A DNA stretch of 64,000 nucleotides. It comes from CAXBNB01 sp040222275. GTDB taxonomy: Bacteria > Bacteroidota > Bacteroidia > Cytophagales > Cyclobacteriaceae. Below the pieces are notes generated by a model. That model was not told where the DNA came from and did no database searches. It saw only the letters and a program-made list of their open reading frames with translations. Below, in pieces: positions 22,901-28,900 of this stretch. The stretch covers positions 138,256 to 202,255 of the forward strand of contig JAVKDJ010000046.1 in NCBI GenBank assembly GCA_040222275.1, written 5' to 3'. The position numbers were made by a program, and so were the translations under genes. Within the stretch, counting starts at the first letter, position 1. Each line of letters starts with the position of its first letter.

Positions 22901-23194
22901 TTGGACACTTCCATCAGTTCCATCCCCATCATTCACTGTCAGCCCAACAGTAGTTCCCAAAAACAATTGCCCCCCATTCGTAACTGTGAGGGTCACTGTC
23001 AAATTGTCCAAATCTGTATCGTCAACACTAAGTCCGTTCGTAATCCTTAAGGCCTTGTTTTTACTTGCAGATATGGTTCCCGGTACTGTATTGGTTGGTG
23101 GGGCTGCAAAAACAGAAAATGAACTCAACATGAGGCCTATCAATAGACTTGCAAATGTTTTCTTATGAAGATTGGCGAAGTACTTGTCCATCAT
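4901..23194 (-). CDS. Giant T9SS-exported multidomain surface protein (6097 aa)
   Basis: An uninterrupted 18.3-kb frame. A signal peptide ends near FSVFA-APPT (residue about 31). Visible parts, in order: a cadherin/Calx-like start; a LamG/concanavalin-like domain at about 150-335; fibronectin-like segments with repeated GxxITERGxVY; a right-handed beta-helix region at about 935-1258 (GSFREALNDAN to LGAYER); seven tandem SwmB/Ig-like repeats of about 113 residues at 1383-2183; three FN3-like units; a jelly-roll module at about 2811-2958; a long series of Cys-pair Ig-like domains (CEGE...GC) to about 4345; eight Cys-containing domains at about 4345-5298; a PKD domain at about 5301-5398; a second jelly-roll at about 5531-5741; an Omp28-like domain at about 5741-5998; and a type A T9SS sorting domain (YSLYPNPAS...) in the last 90 residues. 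It is probably a surface adhesin or filament. An alternative ATG is one codon downstream. It ends at a strong terminator. Confidence 0.93.
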   Translation of the reverse strand: MMDKYFANLHKKTFASLLIGLMLSSFSVFAAPPTNTVPGTISASKNKALRITNGLSVDDTDLDNLTVTLTVTNGGQLFLGTTVGLTVNDGDGTDGSVQIFGDLTSLNNALADLTFINETTATSSIFVIQSNDGGGNVNNNFTINLNNDNSLAFAGDDDVMSIPSGGAFFTGGTFTYEAWILIVNDGSPQWEIFEFSNATSNVIYINSSGQVIAEDTNGGLGGRLASDVGAFPIDGNWHHLAIVDDGTNPEVIYVDGAVVGIALDNFTNFNTSAGTSNILVGDRASIAGYEFSGQIDELRVWSVGRSASEIANNKDNALVGNEPGLEAYYRLDQGTAGGSNVGVNNATNNDDSGGSFNAGLTGFALTGTTSNWVYGQNYFPSVNTDPASAVLSLSATLGGNITDQGGNVITERGVVYAVTSTNDLPVIGGTGVTKEPEGSVGTGTFSENISGLTLSTNYTFRAYSMNVAGTSYGNTQTFTTQSFTAPIISTSTPASGRTSVSAIVAGNISSDGGQPITERGFVYSVTTLDADPLIGDPDAVQVIDPMTTTGNYTKKLEGLTPGETYSYKAYATNSQGTSYGNAEQFVLADSPTFLPGDLAFTMTNGDAASAFAVVALKTIPSGTVIHFTDKGYDVDVSDFFTAEGIVSFTAGTTIFTGDQILIDPNGAGTATLKSGGSAGSIVETGTFLIDPSGDNIFAFQGIVNSNTNYAIGGFVAGLLTDFSSANMNVTTSWTLVADDVNESEIPTSLTNADNAVSLFPGGNSTSPFHRYNYSTVTGLAHEVRLEINNLANWNRNQASAANMATLGTFNINSPPIVTVPGDQIIDDVTTVVFSGAELVSVADNDGHDQTVVVTATNNGNFSNSTGTISVVASGAIVNNNNTSSVTISGTLTDVNATLDGMQYVPGGIAGQHQITVSSDDGNTGTDSKIILVNVSGTFDVGTNTADTGLGSFREALNDANLSGATADVIEFTGMTGGVITLASDLPSIAGTVTINGPGARDLTIDGVFVYKLIRSSTPVVDLEINDLTLMGGSNITTNNRGGAISVDGINSLKATGLHITNNQAYTDGGGIYLNTTGSSSISGCLIENNFLASATPDDRKGGGIYLDSDCNISNTTIYNNTAVEGGGVYANFGIHAFKHMSIASNQVYLNLIGAGTDVTLEYSIIEDLTINPGSGQVSAANVVSHIFSTSGGTVLNASNVTSGSVDAILGTIVNQGGNTNVLQISGINLVNAAIGSAEGFDQIGNARPNGADVDLGAYERDPVSPKFEVTWLDNNPADGVVDRAQLDFDVNVIFKDANAGAANFDAFSLSGGAFNTAETDFGTATYKNINTFTVDVTGLVSGTSLADFPTITYNDSGEISVVSFDTGDQMVNASTPTTTNDAALPIITGISLDPNNTFVDVTFSEPVFTDLSSSALLASDFTLSVTGGMASLTNTTPTGITDLGSNVYQLTFDLDQPASGTETLTVNLFDGMAVYDAAGNPASGTQTNNTVVLNDKLLPYITKTVVAADNSNIEVTFNEPVFNTTGGSGALETTDFTISVSGGVAGFSGTPDAITPLGGNTYQLDFTLSPPLADGNEVLTVNPADGSSIFDAADNNALATQSNNTVSLNDKLPPTITNTIVAPDNTFIDVTFSEPVFTDLASGALVAGDFTLSVTGGVANVVSPTPTGITPQGGNIYRLTFTLDALPNGAETLTVNPVDGVAIFDGADNPAAASQSNNEVALNDQAPPFITGVTLDPNNTFVDVAFSEPVFNATGGSGALEEVDFVLSISGGVASLVSSIPTGITDQGSNVYRLTFDLDQAASGTETLTVNLIDGASVFDGADNAASATQANNSILLNDKLLPFITKTTVAADNSNIEVTFNEPVFNTNSGSGGLQTSDFVLSVSGGVSNVASPTPTGITYLGGNVYQLDFTLNPALASGAEVLTVNPSDGASIFDGAGNGALAAQSNNTVNLNDKLPGSITNTIVAPDNTYIDVDFSEPVFTDMASGTLLADDFTLSVTGGVANVVSPTPTGITPQGGNIYRLTFTLDALPNGAETLTVNPVDGAAIFDGADNASAASQSNNAVSLNDQVLPFFTGVTLASDNSYIDVAFNEPAFTTNSGGALIAGDFTLSVSGGSSTLLSPTPNSIADQGGNVYRLTFTLIGLPNGAEVMTVNPVDGAAIFDAVGNAAIATQSNNTASLNDQQPPTINTSTFDATSNKQLSITVNVDEIATLYYSIYTTQQAGGSPAPADIKNAANTPDFSGSFSVPTANVDVTGFAVESFIDNQQYYTYIVAEDGSSNLSTVVEDVRTMFDTDPPFIISQSPENIGVTSIDLRIELDEDATIYFIARSLTGLATPTHQEVIDGIDGSDVTGSGVYTAGSTQDFVISGLANNTAYDIFWFAEDGSAGANRTDVQEINSATSADATAPIFNSFSTSNLNTTSVDINVDLDDVGTIFYVFQLNGEPVPSNAQVVSGAGAPGATVQQSGSFTVGTANVIITESVNFLPADTNMDLYVVAADAANNTRIAPVYPEDVITPAVAALVNITVTAPTVELCVGEDFVPLGTVAIIENNTSAGKDAFLNNNTTVTLKLTLPDGIEFNTAASVSVTESGNDDFASGPTLTSLTTSAITITYRINGDGQVDDITITGLEVKGTQSGASGSLQRLAGDGGTATIDGNNPGDGVSHANVSVGVSSAPPAALVVTYCEGDVVQLSDFTTNSANFTWYTDFNLTLLEHTGEIFDPETDLNFDVNVPDTYSYFVTNTSSGSCPSSAAQVDVIVNPTPVADAGLDQVECAGVELLVGGLPSLVSTGAVGTHTYQWRSEPLGVGGEVMRALDEDFDSGTIPPTGWSHAGTSASGNALAFDGADALVIPATGGNIVSPSFGRFDSKAVLFFYGRAETAVSNGAQIEVFGSDDGFTTEISLGTAFISSTKYKQFAIEIPADDNGGGSFNIRIEYDNSGGADENFIIDELILDKGITNATQAVKSNPFFAPPSNNAGLGDLVYDLVLTIVDPNLCKSTDVPNADDYTARITTHDKISPTISFQDAGGNTVAGNVGINTEFLNIIIDPPATTSPGNPDPGVEFTGTAISYNASTEFYEFSPADAGGGDFTITYTYTESDTGDDCEESIQTSISVVASLLDGLVLSNCIDVAPYDINPSQDMIDQLSGSGDSFVELRYPDNTTPLTFTNTYADPGSNTLPIFTFDPDQASSINNVTNGEKFGPMSLFVVTSNTSTTITQSVDVVPQPTVGIQVYDDFNDTFSAFQSSYCETDAIVQLSGIVRSTGDVSSSTVQLTDLEDDGLYEISSNGGASYTTLTDGQFDPSIGAGSYIIRYTNDIGNDPAVEGGAGCTNSALRAVTVFAQPSIPSLNINPNYASNIDPDLSASVTFGGGLIDNNGNDAYKFVYCEGESVTLIYADFVDADNNKVQDAGTEKYFRWYDDDGSGNPDFDAEIPVNTQSGGNTDRRIITQSDLFFGTPDPGTYSFHLTQTANRSPLTTGTIFAGCESTTRQIIIEVVPDPEVHDLAAASNFFDDVANTRQVIEYCETEPVQNIQVNLTTPAIGTDEIVWFDEFGTELFATTSATVTPVQLGLGTGAVGGGTTTPPVKSQFTNTATIEYTSSDKVPAFIIGEFAVDHTNARLQFTGSSSFVLGEEVTSASGGKATIIQVTNGLSDVIVNNISGFFPVGEQITGSISGVGQLTEFRRSGNNGFGIITNDDGSKLNINVSVDNFTVGNNLAGNTGLAQAYINSYTRDVEILPYTFYYARRDEAGLITQDASEGDFPGCDGVLTKVDIFIYPKPLAPEPDAVFDTEIYACVGNITTSTNLRTPEGLNQDKQYFWYENASGGSSFADNDITFSEVQTTGPNLSTAFDFSNPGTTTYYLSQIDRSAGASPDNTNITPGYEGCESVDRTPVNITLFAKPSAPTLTVTDDNGDPVSISSSTLPNSNVTYLVCQGEINTGFTFDAGTSYAGSNRHEFNWYTVNATTGALETFIGTFSGGATPDPSTDLGLVGATGAKYFGITQTTDIIDGEFVGCTSPAINVAFNIKTIPGGPTIGDPDFFLCFGSEVQTGDLTVSGTGSEAYWYSDPIGVGNPAFRIATTFDPDGTALGLSSTTAAGNYSYFVTQATDIDNAATPAFGGCETAVGSELDVIVHIEPIESGPTLLTSELNRTICEGENFTAVTVTSPTANAYQWYKDAAGTITIPGATGVSYLPTVADFTGFPQVSGGKFVADFSIYVGQFTGESDCPSTLTQVDMTVHSTPVSPITTANANGNEYEICQFAAFVNPAVDVAGLLAGEQYNWYSDAGLNNLVASGITFNITTNEVNPNVSGTTNFWVAKTENIGSPSGFAGCEGPATMIKYTVNPLPVLDLTNGSGGALPAAVCVDNGNISLLGSPANASGSFSVSSGLGLTDNGDGTATFDVLAAVGQTNTQNYLDQSEVITVTYTYTDANSCVNSINKNITINGLPSVDVSFGREGEGLGKNEFCIDDVELNLIGSPSNASGTFSNAINNSAIDNTVGNSRAEIDLLDAFETVNPAKDFRQVDYVVTYTYTGPNGCVNTTDITIKINNTPEPDFLIQRNGVSLTGSGGVDLEVCIDDISTSEATATDKIVLLDDTDPVNGTLVAGTFSGNASGVPLSAAALAKNSEGEYYFYPSQAVADAVAGNPVAFSNVTSIDFTIDYTFTNDLTCSGSASAFGKTKKIRVYRLPQPVIKIDDGAALDENDYCIDHDVSGDPVRLFVQSIGFDTGDGFGGTFVSDPPLSNAALYSAGVSGGRDEIFFDPAVAYAESGLNSANEEVATFSITYEYATSDIGCTATSGAVTLVVNPLPVFDFTYRQAGATADNEVCVDEGTLTVVSSDPESGGAIATFSLVGVPQTAIDDNNDGTADIDIEQLFKDASATTGFTERQISVDVNLQYQDAKGCANNVVQTIVIHNLPVPEMDVARNDASASLVTGTRDGSGNLLVELCIDDLSTSEAGSADKILISDITDQASQGTFVSASFSELSFGLNGANDGLENNGDGTAFFYPAAAMARADNNPAFRTDTFIDFVIDMSYENDNGCSGKALAQSSANGVQDIDNTVTIRVYRSPNPTIKINNNGNIVSSAAVCIVDGNTNANEVTIFREGIQFNQNGVLGGAGSYTLDPALSSAAFSAPTGINDEAILNSQLAYNEFGNGSDPLVVTITYTYSTDKSCGQTSNAVTVTINPLPTVDFVIPEGPVAANVNEFCIDNANISLNASAFEGTGSVSAGGSGLFSTQFGASGLTTVNGFQAQFNFESAYETAQGDGSEPIQNVTYTFTDNRGCIGKVTKQITINTKPVVQIDTEGGCDDAAVEFQFSTVPNDPNNPQTTDPGNPITSVTWDFDDKEATDEDNTSNEFSPSHAYVEAGNYAPSLFVENDRGCVSTVVTRDIVVGEIPDVNFTVQGLCFTDEIVYTASPQSLTFGTIDSLLFDYGDMNIDSIKVVSQQDFVFPHTYQEPGTYDVALSLITNNKCNRVITRSVTILPVETAPYFNDFEVLNESDTVKVKFYKQEEVNGIRKNVEPEQSELEVVSMDGWYVDLRPIEDKEDPEGDWGKLPSEFNSWQYGIPSGALVAAPGANNHAWATNLDGNYINNESRSWVYSPCFDFTSLTRPMVSFDQIFHFSDQRDGVVLQYSIDGGSEWVALGDYEPFTDDATGTEWFTNENITGKPGQQELQASNEGDIGWAGNLGANTAQWVSARHKLDGILPADRSSVIFRFALGSDGSAASEGFAFDNFAIKDREKNVLLEQFSSTNVTASATVDASINAIIDDPTLNNGDIIRVNYHTTFKGDLDNLDTSVTPAVLTNPDPVSILNIEDPSARAVFYGISAAPTSLINGEVNRGATARTEVPWTLNNLARRSLDDALFNIVVDPNFGSDQEVLDVSVNITASQDVGDDGDATTALPEKEIIVYIAVVEKTVVMSNAANGQLETRAALRKMLPNGIGTREPRRQYPIGTSVSVNESWEIQKGLDGPDLAVVVFVQDIETKNVYQTVSVDVVGKVSPTITGIDDGFDGRDYSLYPNPASKEVFVLFDQMTTELINWTVYDQTGKIYKYGKLKPGAEGFGLDTREFPSGMYFISINGENLQFRNKKLMIAH
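7300..10160 (-). repeat. Eight Cys-pair Ig-like coding repeats with a duplicated triplet
   Basis: Units of roughly 100-140 residues each have a cysteine in a C(I/V)D(D/N) context and a second before a VTYTY...GC strand. Two early units carry SPSNASGTF-like motifs. After them a set containing CIDDxSTSEA, then PxIKI...C, then PxxDF...C occurs twice in the same order. Boundaries are approximate, read from the translated sequence. Confidence 0.7.
16645..19048 (-). repeat. Seven tandem SwmB/Ig-like coding repeats in A-B-C-A-B-C-A order
   Basis: Seven units of about 333-354 bp start near 19048, 18703, 18361, 18028, 17674, 17329 and 16988 (descending). Each encodes a strand pattern like IDVTFSEPVF, then DFTLSVTGG, then LTVNPVDG, and ends SNNxVxLND. 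Units 1 and 4 share TGxxLDPNNTFVDV, units 2 and 5 share ITKTxVAADNSNIEV, and units 3 and 6 share ITNTIVAPDNT, so a three-unit block is present twice. Unit 7 begins like the A type and ends like the C type. Confidence 0.85.
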
Positions 23195-23426
23195 AGCGTA
23201 TCAATTAATATTATTCAAATAATCCAATTTGTAATTGAACTATTGTATTGTCTTTTTTGTAAGAAATCATTGAATTATCCATAGAAGGATAGTAAATAAT
23301 TGAATTTTTACCAGAAATTATTGCACTCATTGGATAATTCGTATTTCTCACCATTATTTCAATATCTAATGTAAAAGGTTTTCTATGAATATTCAAATAA
23401 TAAAAAAAAATATTGGAATATTTATA
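23195..23426 (-). promoter_or_regulatory. AT-rich spacer before the giant gene, with inverted repeat
   Basis: This is the only spacer above 50 bases inside the six-gene cluster. It contains a 10-bp inverted repeat, GAATTATCCA at 23272-23281 and TGGATAATTC at 23331-23340. A 61-codon frame (23211-23396, minus strand) crosses it but resembles no known family and is as AT-rich as the rest. No clean TAnnTTTG was found. It may hold a separate promoter or a structured leader for the giant gene. Confidence 0.4.
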
Positions 23427-24833
23427 TTACCTCAGAAGCTCACCCCTACGGTTTAGTTTCATCAATGTCATCATAGTGGAGTTTGTACCACCAAAATCGT
23501 TCGTTCCGGCGATGACCAGTTTTCCTGACGGAAGTTCTACAATGGCATTGGCCTGATCATTTCCTAACCCTCCAAACTTCCTCTCAAAAAGGCCTTCTTT
23601 CAATTCAGTGGTCTCCCCTTCTGTGAGCTTGCCGAAAGGATCAGTTTTTATCAAATAAATATCTTCACCACTTGGATCGCCTTCTAAAAAACCACCGGTC
23701 CTCTTTCCTACAACCAGATAACCACCAGTACTTAATTCTATCACATCATTTCCATCATTGTTGATTGGATTTCCTGTTCGGGATGCTACCCCTGCTGTGG
23801 TCACTTCCTCATTGACTTCCAGGGTCTCAAAAAAGGTCAACGTCCTGTTAGCTGTCACCTTCATTAATATTGTCCTATTCCCTGCTGCTGTGGCCGCCGT
23901 ACCTACTATAATAAACCCTTCATCACTGGTTGGCTTCATTTTAGAAGCAAAGTCATTGGAGTCATCACCACTTCCAAATACTTTGAACTGCCTATTCAGT
24001 CCTTCGTCGTTAGCAGTAAGAAAAATAATATTGGTTCCTCCTCCAGAACCATCCTTTTCCACATCTGTATTACCCATGACGGCAAATCCGCCTCCATTAA
24101 TGGTCACCAGCGACCTTCCTTGATCGTTTCCAACAAAACCATCAATTCTTTGCCAAATCATGGAGTTATCTGCCCCAGTACCAGAAATTTTGAATAAATA
24201 GAGATCCGCTATATCAGTATCAGGGTTCGGGTTATCCTTGTTTGTTCGAACATTATTGGTTGTACCCAATACTACAAAGTCACCATCGGTAGTTTCTACC
24301 ACATCATAACCTTCCTCATTGGAATCTTCAATATCAGCCGTGTTGACAGGTGTTGTCTTGGCAAAGCCATAATTATATGACCATTGCTCGGTACCACTCG
24401 CATCAAGTTTATAAACAATCACATTCGTGTGCTGGGAATCATCGACATTCGTAGAAGGATCTCCTGCATTGAAAATGGTAGTAGTACCCACCATGATGTA
24501 TCCCCCATCGCTGGTTGGTTTGATCCGTTTCGGCACTTCATCAAACTCGGTCCCAAAAGACAATCGGTTGGTTTCGTTTCCCTCAAAGTCCGTAAAGACA
24601 AGGAAAAAATCCACATCATCTCCCCCGTTGCTGTTGAGTGTAGGGCTGTTGGTGGAACCAAACACCAGATATCCGGTATCAGTGATCAATACATCATCAC
24701 CAGTTTCCACCTGGGAGTCCCCATAGAATTTCACGAAAAAATCTTCCTGTGATGGGCTGGTATCATCCACAGGCGTACAACCTGGGATTAAAATGACAAC
24801 CAATAGGAAATATTGTATGTAATGTCGAACCAT
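23427..24833 (-). CDS. Predicted seven-bladed beta-propeller lipoprotein
   Basis: A 468-residue lipoprotein with a lipobox at about residues 15-19 (LIPGC), so it is probably anchored to the outer or inner membrane. The body has seven recurrences of a propeller-strand motif: DTGYLVFGST, DGGYIMVGTT, DGDFVVLGTT, GGGFAVMGNT, DEGFIIVGTA, TGGYLVVGKR and SGKLVIAGTN. This implies a seven-bladed beta-propeller (delta-60/Kelch-like; exact family not recognised). Alternating GGNDxAN-type loops follow the strands. No catalytic motif is seen. It begins 15 bp after the outer-membrane barrel gene and precedes the giant T9SS gene by 232 bp, so it may be a surface or periplasmic partner of one of them. The function is inferred from context only. 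Confidence 0.75.
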   Translation of the reverse strand: MVRHYIQYFLLVVILIPGCTPVDDTSPSQEDFFVKFYGDSQVETGDDVLITDTGYLVFGSTNSPTLNSNGGDDVDFFLVFTDFEGNETNRLSFGTEFDEVPKRIKPTSDGGYIMVGTTTIFNAGDPSTNVDDSQHTNVIVYKLDASGTEQWSYNYGFAKTTPVNTADIEDSNEEGYDVVETTDGDFVVLGTTNNVRTNKDNPNPDTDIADLYLFKISGTGADNSMIWQRIDGFVGNDQGRSLVTINGGGFAVMGNTDVEKDGSGGGTNIIFLTANDEGLNRQFKVFGSGDDSNDFASKMKPTSDEGFIIVGTAATAAGNRTILMKVTANRTLTFFETLEVNEEVTTAGVASRTGNPINNDGNDVIELSTGGYLVVGKRTGGFLEGDPSGEDIYLIKTDPFGKLTEGETTELKEGLFERKFGGLGNDQANAIVELPSGKLVIAGTNDFGGTNSTMMTLMKLNRRGELLR

Positions 24834-24848
24834 TTTGAATCCTTGACT

Positions 24849-25976
24849 TTAATTCCTAAACCTTTTCAATTTTTTCGGATTGTATATAGACAAAACGTAC
24901 CCGAAATTAACTGCAATCAAATCAATTGACTGATTGTTGTCCACATGCGCCAGCCTGAAAACAGTAGTGGTATTGGTGTACCTGTTTTCCGGATTGACCA
25001 GGTTTGTTTGACCTTTGGCATACTTGGCCTCAAACTTAAAGAAGTGGGTTTTGAGTTTATATTTAAAACCTACCCCTCCGACAAATGAATAACTCTGTTT
25101 GTTTCTTTCTTCTGTTGCCTTTAAATCCTGAACTGCCACACTTATCGACTGGGCACCTGACCGCTCCGCCTCTTTTCTGGTGGCAGACAACAACAGGTTA
25201 GCCTCAGCTCCACCGTAAATAAAAGGGACAAATTTGGAGCCTGATAAATTGACGTTGTACCGTAACAAGAGCGGCACATCCAGATATACTGCCGCATCGG
25301 TTTGTTTCATGGTAGAAAAGGGATTGTCTGTGGCCGTAGCACCGTCAATAATATCATCTTCCAAACCATATTTTTTCCCCGAATAAAGCACCCCAAAAGA
25401 AGCCTCCAATCCTTTGAACCCAAATTCCCTTTCGATAGACACACCATATTGAAGCCCGATCTGTGGTGTGAATGTCTCGTCCGAATCATTCGTGTTGGTT
25501 GTTGCAAACAAATCCATGGTATTTACCCTGGACTGATTCAATCCAAAGTTAAAAGCGATCCGAAAAATGGGCTTGGTCCTGAATTTTTGATACAGGTATT
25601 GAAATTCAGCCGGATCAGTGAGGGGGTTTATAGGATGCTCCGGATCTGACTTTAGCAGTTGGATCATCTCTGCCTCGGCAGCTGGTTCATTGTCCGAAAA
25701 TATGTGCACCATGGTCAGCAACCGATGTGCACGAATTATTTCCTCCTTCGAAAAACCGTTCTTCACAAAGCCCTTTTGCACATTACCTGGAATTCTGGAT
25801 AAGTTGCCCTTTTCAAAATCATCCTCTGCCTGATTGAGAAGCAGGGAATAATTGATTCCCGTAGTTTCATCATCGGTTTTCTTCTTTAGTTTGAATTGGG
25901 CACTGGTTTGAAGCGCTAGCCCAAACATGATACCAAAAAATATAGATAGTAGTCTTGTCAAGTTAGTACAATTCAT
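24849..25976 (-). CDS. Outer-membrane beta-barrel (PorT-like) with helical N-terminal region
   Basis: A 375-residue exported protein with a signal peptide ending near LQTSA-QFKL. Residues about 40-130 are helical and TPR-like (LLNQAEDDFEKGN, EEIIRAHRLLTMVHIFSDN). Residues about 135-375 show alternating amphipathic strands typical of the PorT/OMP_b-brl_2 family (FRIAFNFGLNQS, GLQYGVSIEREFG, LDVPLLLRYNV, SYSFVGGVGFKYKL) and end in a strand-like tail. It starts 3 bp after the stop of the STAND gene, so the two are very likely co-translated. The N-terminal region before the barrel is unusual for simple porins and resembles the helical adaptor regions of some T9SS-associated barrels. Its partner or cargo is unknown. 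Confidence 0.8.
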   Translation of the reverse strand: MNCTNLTRLLSIFFGIMFGLALQTSAQFKLKKKTDDETTGINYSLLLNQAEDDFEKGNLSRIPGNVQKGFVKNGFSKEEIIRAHRLLTMVHIFSDNEPAAEAEMIQLLKSDPEHPINPLTDPAEFQYLYQKFRTKPIFRIAFNFGLNQSRVNTMDLFATTNTNDSDETFTPQIGLQYGVSIEREFGFKGLEASFGVLYSGKKYGLEDDIIDGATATDNPFSTMKQTDAAVYLDVPLLLRYNVNLSGSKFVPFIYGGAEANLLLSATRKEAERSGAQSISVAVQDLKATEERNKQSYSFVGGVGFKYKLKTHFFKFEAKYAKGQTNLVNPENRYTNTTTVFRLAHVDNNQSIDLIAVNFGYVLSIYNPKKLKRFRN

Positions 25977-25979
25977 AGG

Positions 25980-28900
25980 TTATTCCACGGTTTGTTCAGC
26001 ACGCATCTGCTTCCCTTCGCAGGTAAATTGGTACGGGATATCGTCAATTTTGGCCACATAGGCCTCCCAAGTGGATTGCATCATATTTTCACTTATATAA
26101 TTGCAAATTTCATCCGCCATGCCATCGGGCTTCACAGGCCATAGTCTAATGTTTGAATCGCCAGCTCCAGTCACTAGTGAATTGCCATCAGGATTGAAAC
26201 TCACAGACCATACCCATTTTTCAGATTCAATACCATCACCATGGTCGTCCAGTTCAATGGGAAGGTCGTTGAGGTCATCCATAATCCAAAGCCTGGCAGT
26301 ACCATCCCGACTTGTAGATGCCAACAGACTGTTGTCTGCATTGAATTCCAGGTCAGTAATGTCAGACTCATGACCAGGCATTTTCTTTCTTACTTTTTTA
26401 CCTTCAAGATCCCATATAGTTACGTTACCATTCTCATCACCAAATACTAAAAGTTGGCCATCATTGCTGAAGGTTATGGCGCTAACCGGAACTTTTTCAG
26501 TTCTGTACAATTGCCGCTCTTCGTTGTTGTTGTTCAAATCCCATAGCACCACATGTCCTTCTTCATTGCCACCAGCCAGTATATTGCCACCAGGACTTAT
26601 CGTCAACGATTTCACCCTTGACGCTACCTGGGCAATAGGAGTAGTAGAAATAAAGTCGCTTTTCCAAACAATTCCATCACCAGAGGTATAAATGAACCCG
26701 TTATTGTCTGGCAGAAAGACCAGGTCGAAAACCGCACCTGCATGGCCTTTTACTTTTTTAGGTTCTGCTCCCGGAGATTTTAGATCATATATAAACACTT
26801 CAAAATTGTCACTACCCAGGGCCAGCCACTTCTCATCATTGCTGATATCGACCACCCTATTTACCACATCAGTAGAATCGATGACGGTATAAGACCTGGC
26901 ATCATTTTGCATGTTCCATTTCAATATTTTTCCATCAGACCCTGCAGAGTACAGGCTTTTGCCATCTTTTGAATAAACCACAGACCGTACAGCACCTGAA
27001 TGCCCCTTAAAGTGGTTTCTATGATACTGGTCATCCCCTACCTTCGAGGTGTCCCTGGTCAACTCCCTCAATGCATAATACACACCAGCGTACACATCAC
27101 CATTGTATTCTTTGTCACCATATTCGTCATAAAACAAAAAACCCTGCCTGGCAACCACTCCTTGTTGCTCCGGATTGTTTTTGATTTTTTGAGACTTAAT
27201 GGCCATAGACTGTGCAATGGCCTGAAAACGCAGACGGTCGGCATCTGCTTTGGCTTCTCTTGCTCTTTCTGCTTCCTGGGCAGCAATTTCAGATTGTTTT
27301 TTCGCTTCTGCTGCCTGCTTATCTGCATCCAATTGAGCTAGCCTGGCCTTTTCAGCATTAGCCTCCGCATTTCTCTGTTGGACAAGAGCTTCTGCTTGAG
27401 CCTTCTGAGCAGCCAAGGCTGCCTCCTCCGCTATTTTCTGCTGGGCCTTAGCAATATTTTCCTGTTCAATCGCCCTAGCAGCCGCCTCTTCAGCTTTCTG
27501 GGCTTGGACTCTTGCATTTTCTGCTGCCTGTTCTGCCTTTGCCTGTAATGCCAATGCTTCATCCTTTAGTTTATCGGCCTCCGCCTGGGCAATCTTAGCA
27601 AATACTACAAAGAAAATTGACACCAAAGCTGCAGCTGCCAAAAACAGGGCTGCCATTCTTGACCTTCTCAACTGCCTTTTTTGCAGGAGTTCTTTATTCC
27701 TTTGTTCTGTTTCGTAAGCTTTTTTACTGGTTTCCAGGAATACCATGGTGCGCTCATAGGCGGGCTCATACCTTTGTCCCCATACCAGCGTAGGCCTGTT
27801 TTCTTCTTCCCAGTTTAGTGCCAGTTGCAGGTCGGGCATCTTCCAAAGCCCTGCCCTACCCAATTGAAACCTTTCGGCCGACTCGGCCAGTTTGAGGTAC
27901 ATTTCTGCCGACCTTGATTCTTCGTCCAACCAGGATTTCAATCTGGTCCAAATCCTCATCAAACTTTCGTGCGAAATATCAATTACCGTTTCAGAATCCA
28001 GCCTAACTCCATGGGGCGGCATCAACAATGTCCTGCCAGGTTCACGGAATTTATCGACTACCCTGGTTACTTCCTCCTCGTTCACCCCGGCAATAGCTGC
28101 TATGGTGGCGAGCTTCGTTGGCCTTCTGATACCTGATGATTCGGTCCCCCTTTCTGTCAGGGCTTTAAACATGGTTTCACAAATCTCCTGCTCGCGTTTA
28201 GATAGGGAGTCAAAAGCTTCGTTGGCATGTTGGGACAATGCCTCCCTCAATGTACCAATGGCATTGTAGTGCCGCAGGTCCATCGGTTCGTCTTCTTTTC
28301 GGTTTTCCTTCCAAAAGGCCCATGTCCGCATCAATGCGTGTTGTACAATAGGCAATTGATCCGGGTTATCACCAATATCATTGAGTAGCTGCTGTGTCAG
28401 CCTTGGGGCTATTTTACCTCCACCCACTGCCACTGGTCCTTCGATGGCAAGCCTTTTCTGATCACGGGTCATTTGGGGAATGAGGTAGTGACTGTCGTTG
28501 ATCATTTGTGTCAGATCGGGGAAACTGGCACAGTCTCCAATAAAATCCGAACGCATGGTCAGTGCTACATAGACCGGTGCATCATATTGGTGGACCGCCT
28601 CCAGCAACAGGTTTACAAATGCCGATGATTCATCCAGGTCGGATGAAAGGGTTTCCAGCTTTTTATAGCGAAACAATTCCTCAAATTGATCGACAAGTAT
28701 CAATACATTCTGCCGATCGGAAGCTTTGAGCTGCTTAATTACCTCAATCAGCCCCAATGAGCTACTTCTTAAGACTGTAGAGGTAATGGTTTTTCTTATG
28801 AGCTGTTCCTCATCATCAAGGTTGTGATAGGCTTCATCTTTGATCAGCAGGGCTTCAGCTAGGTTGTCGATCGGACCACCTCCCGGCCGTGTTACTACGA

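Noticed and set aside
4901..23194. Giant frame as an assembly artefact
   Set aside because: A single open frame with signal peptide, ordered domains, T9SS tail and terminator is consistent with a real gene; the repeats have diverged at synonymous sites.
23211..23396. 61-codon frame on the minus strand upstream of the giant gene
   Set aside because: AT-rich with no family resemblance and no start-site support; treated as spacer.
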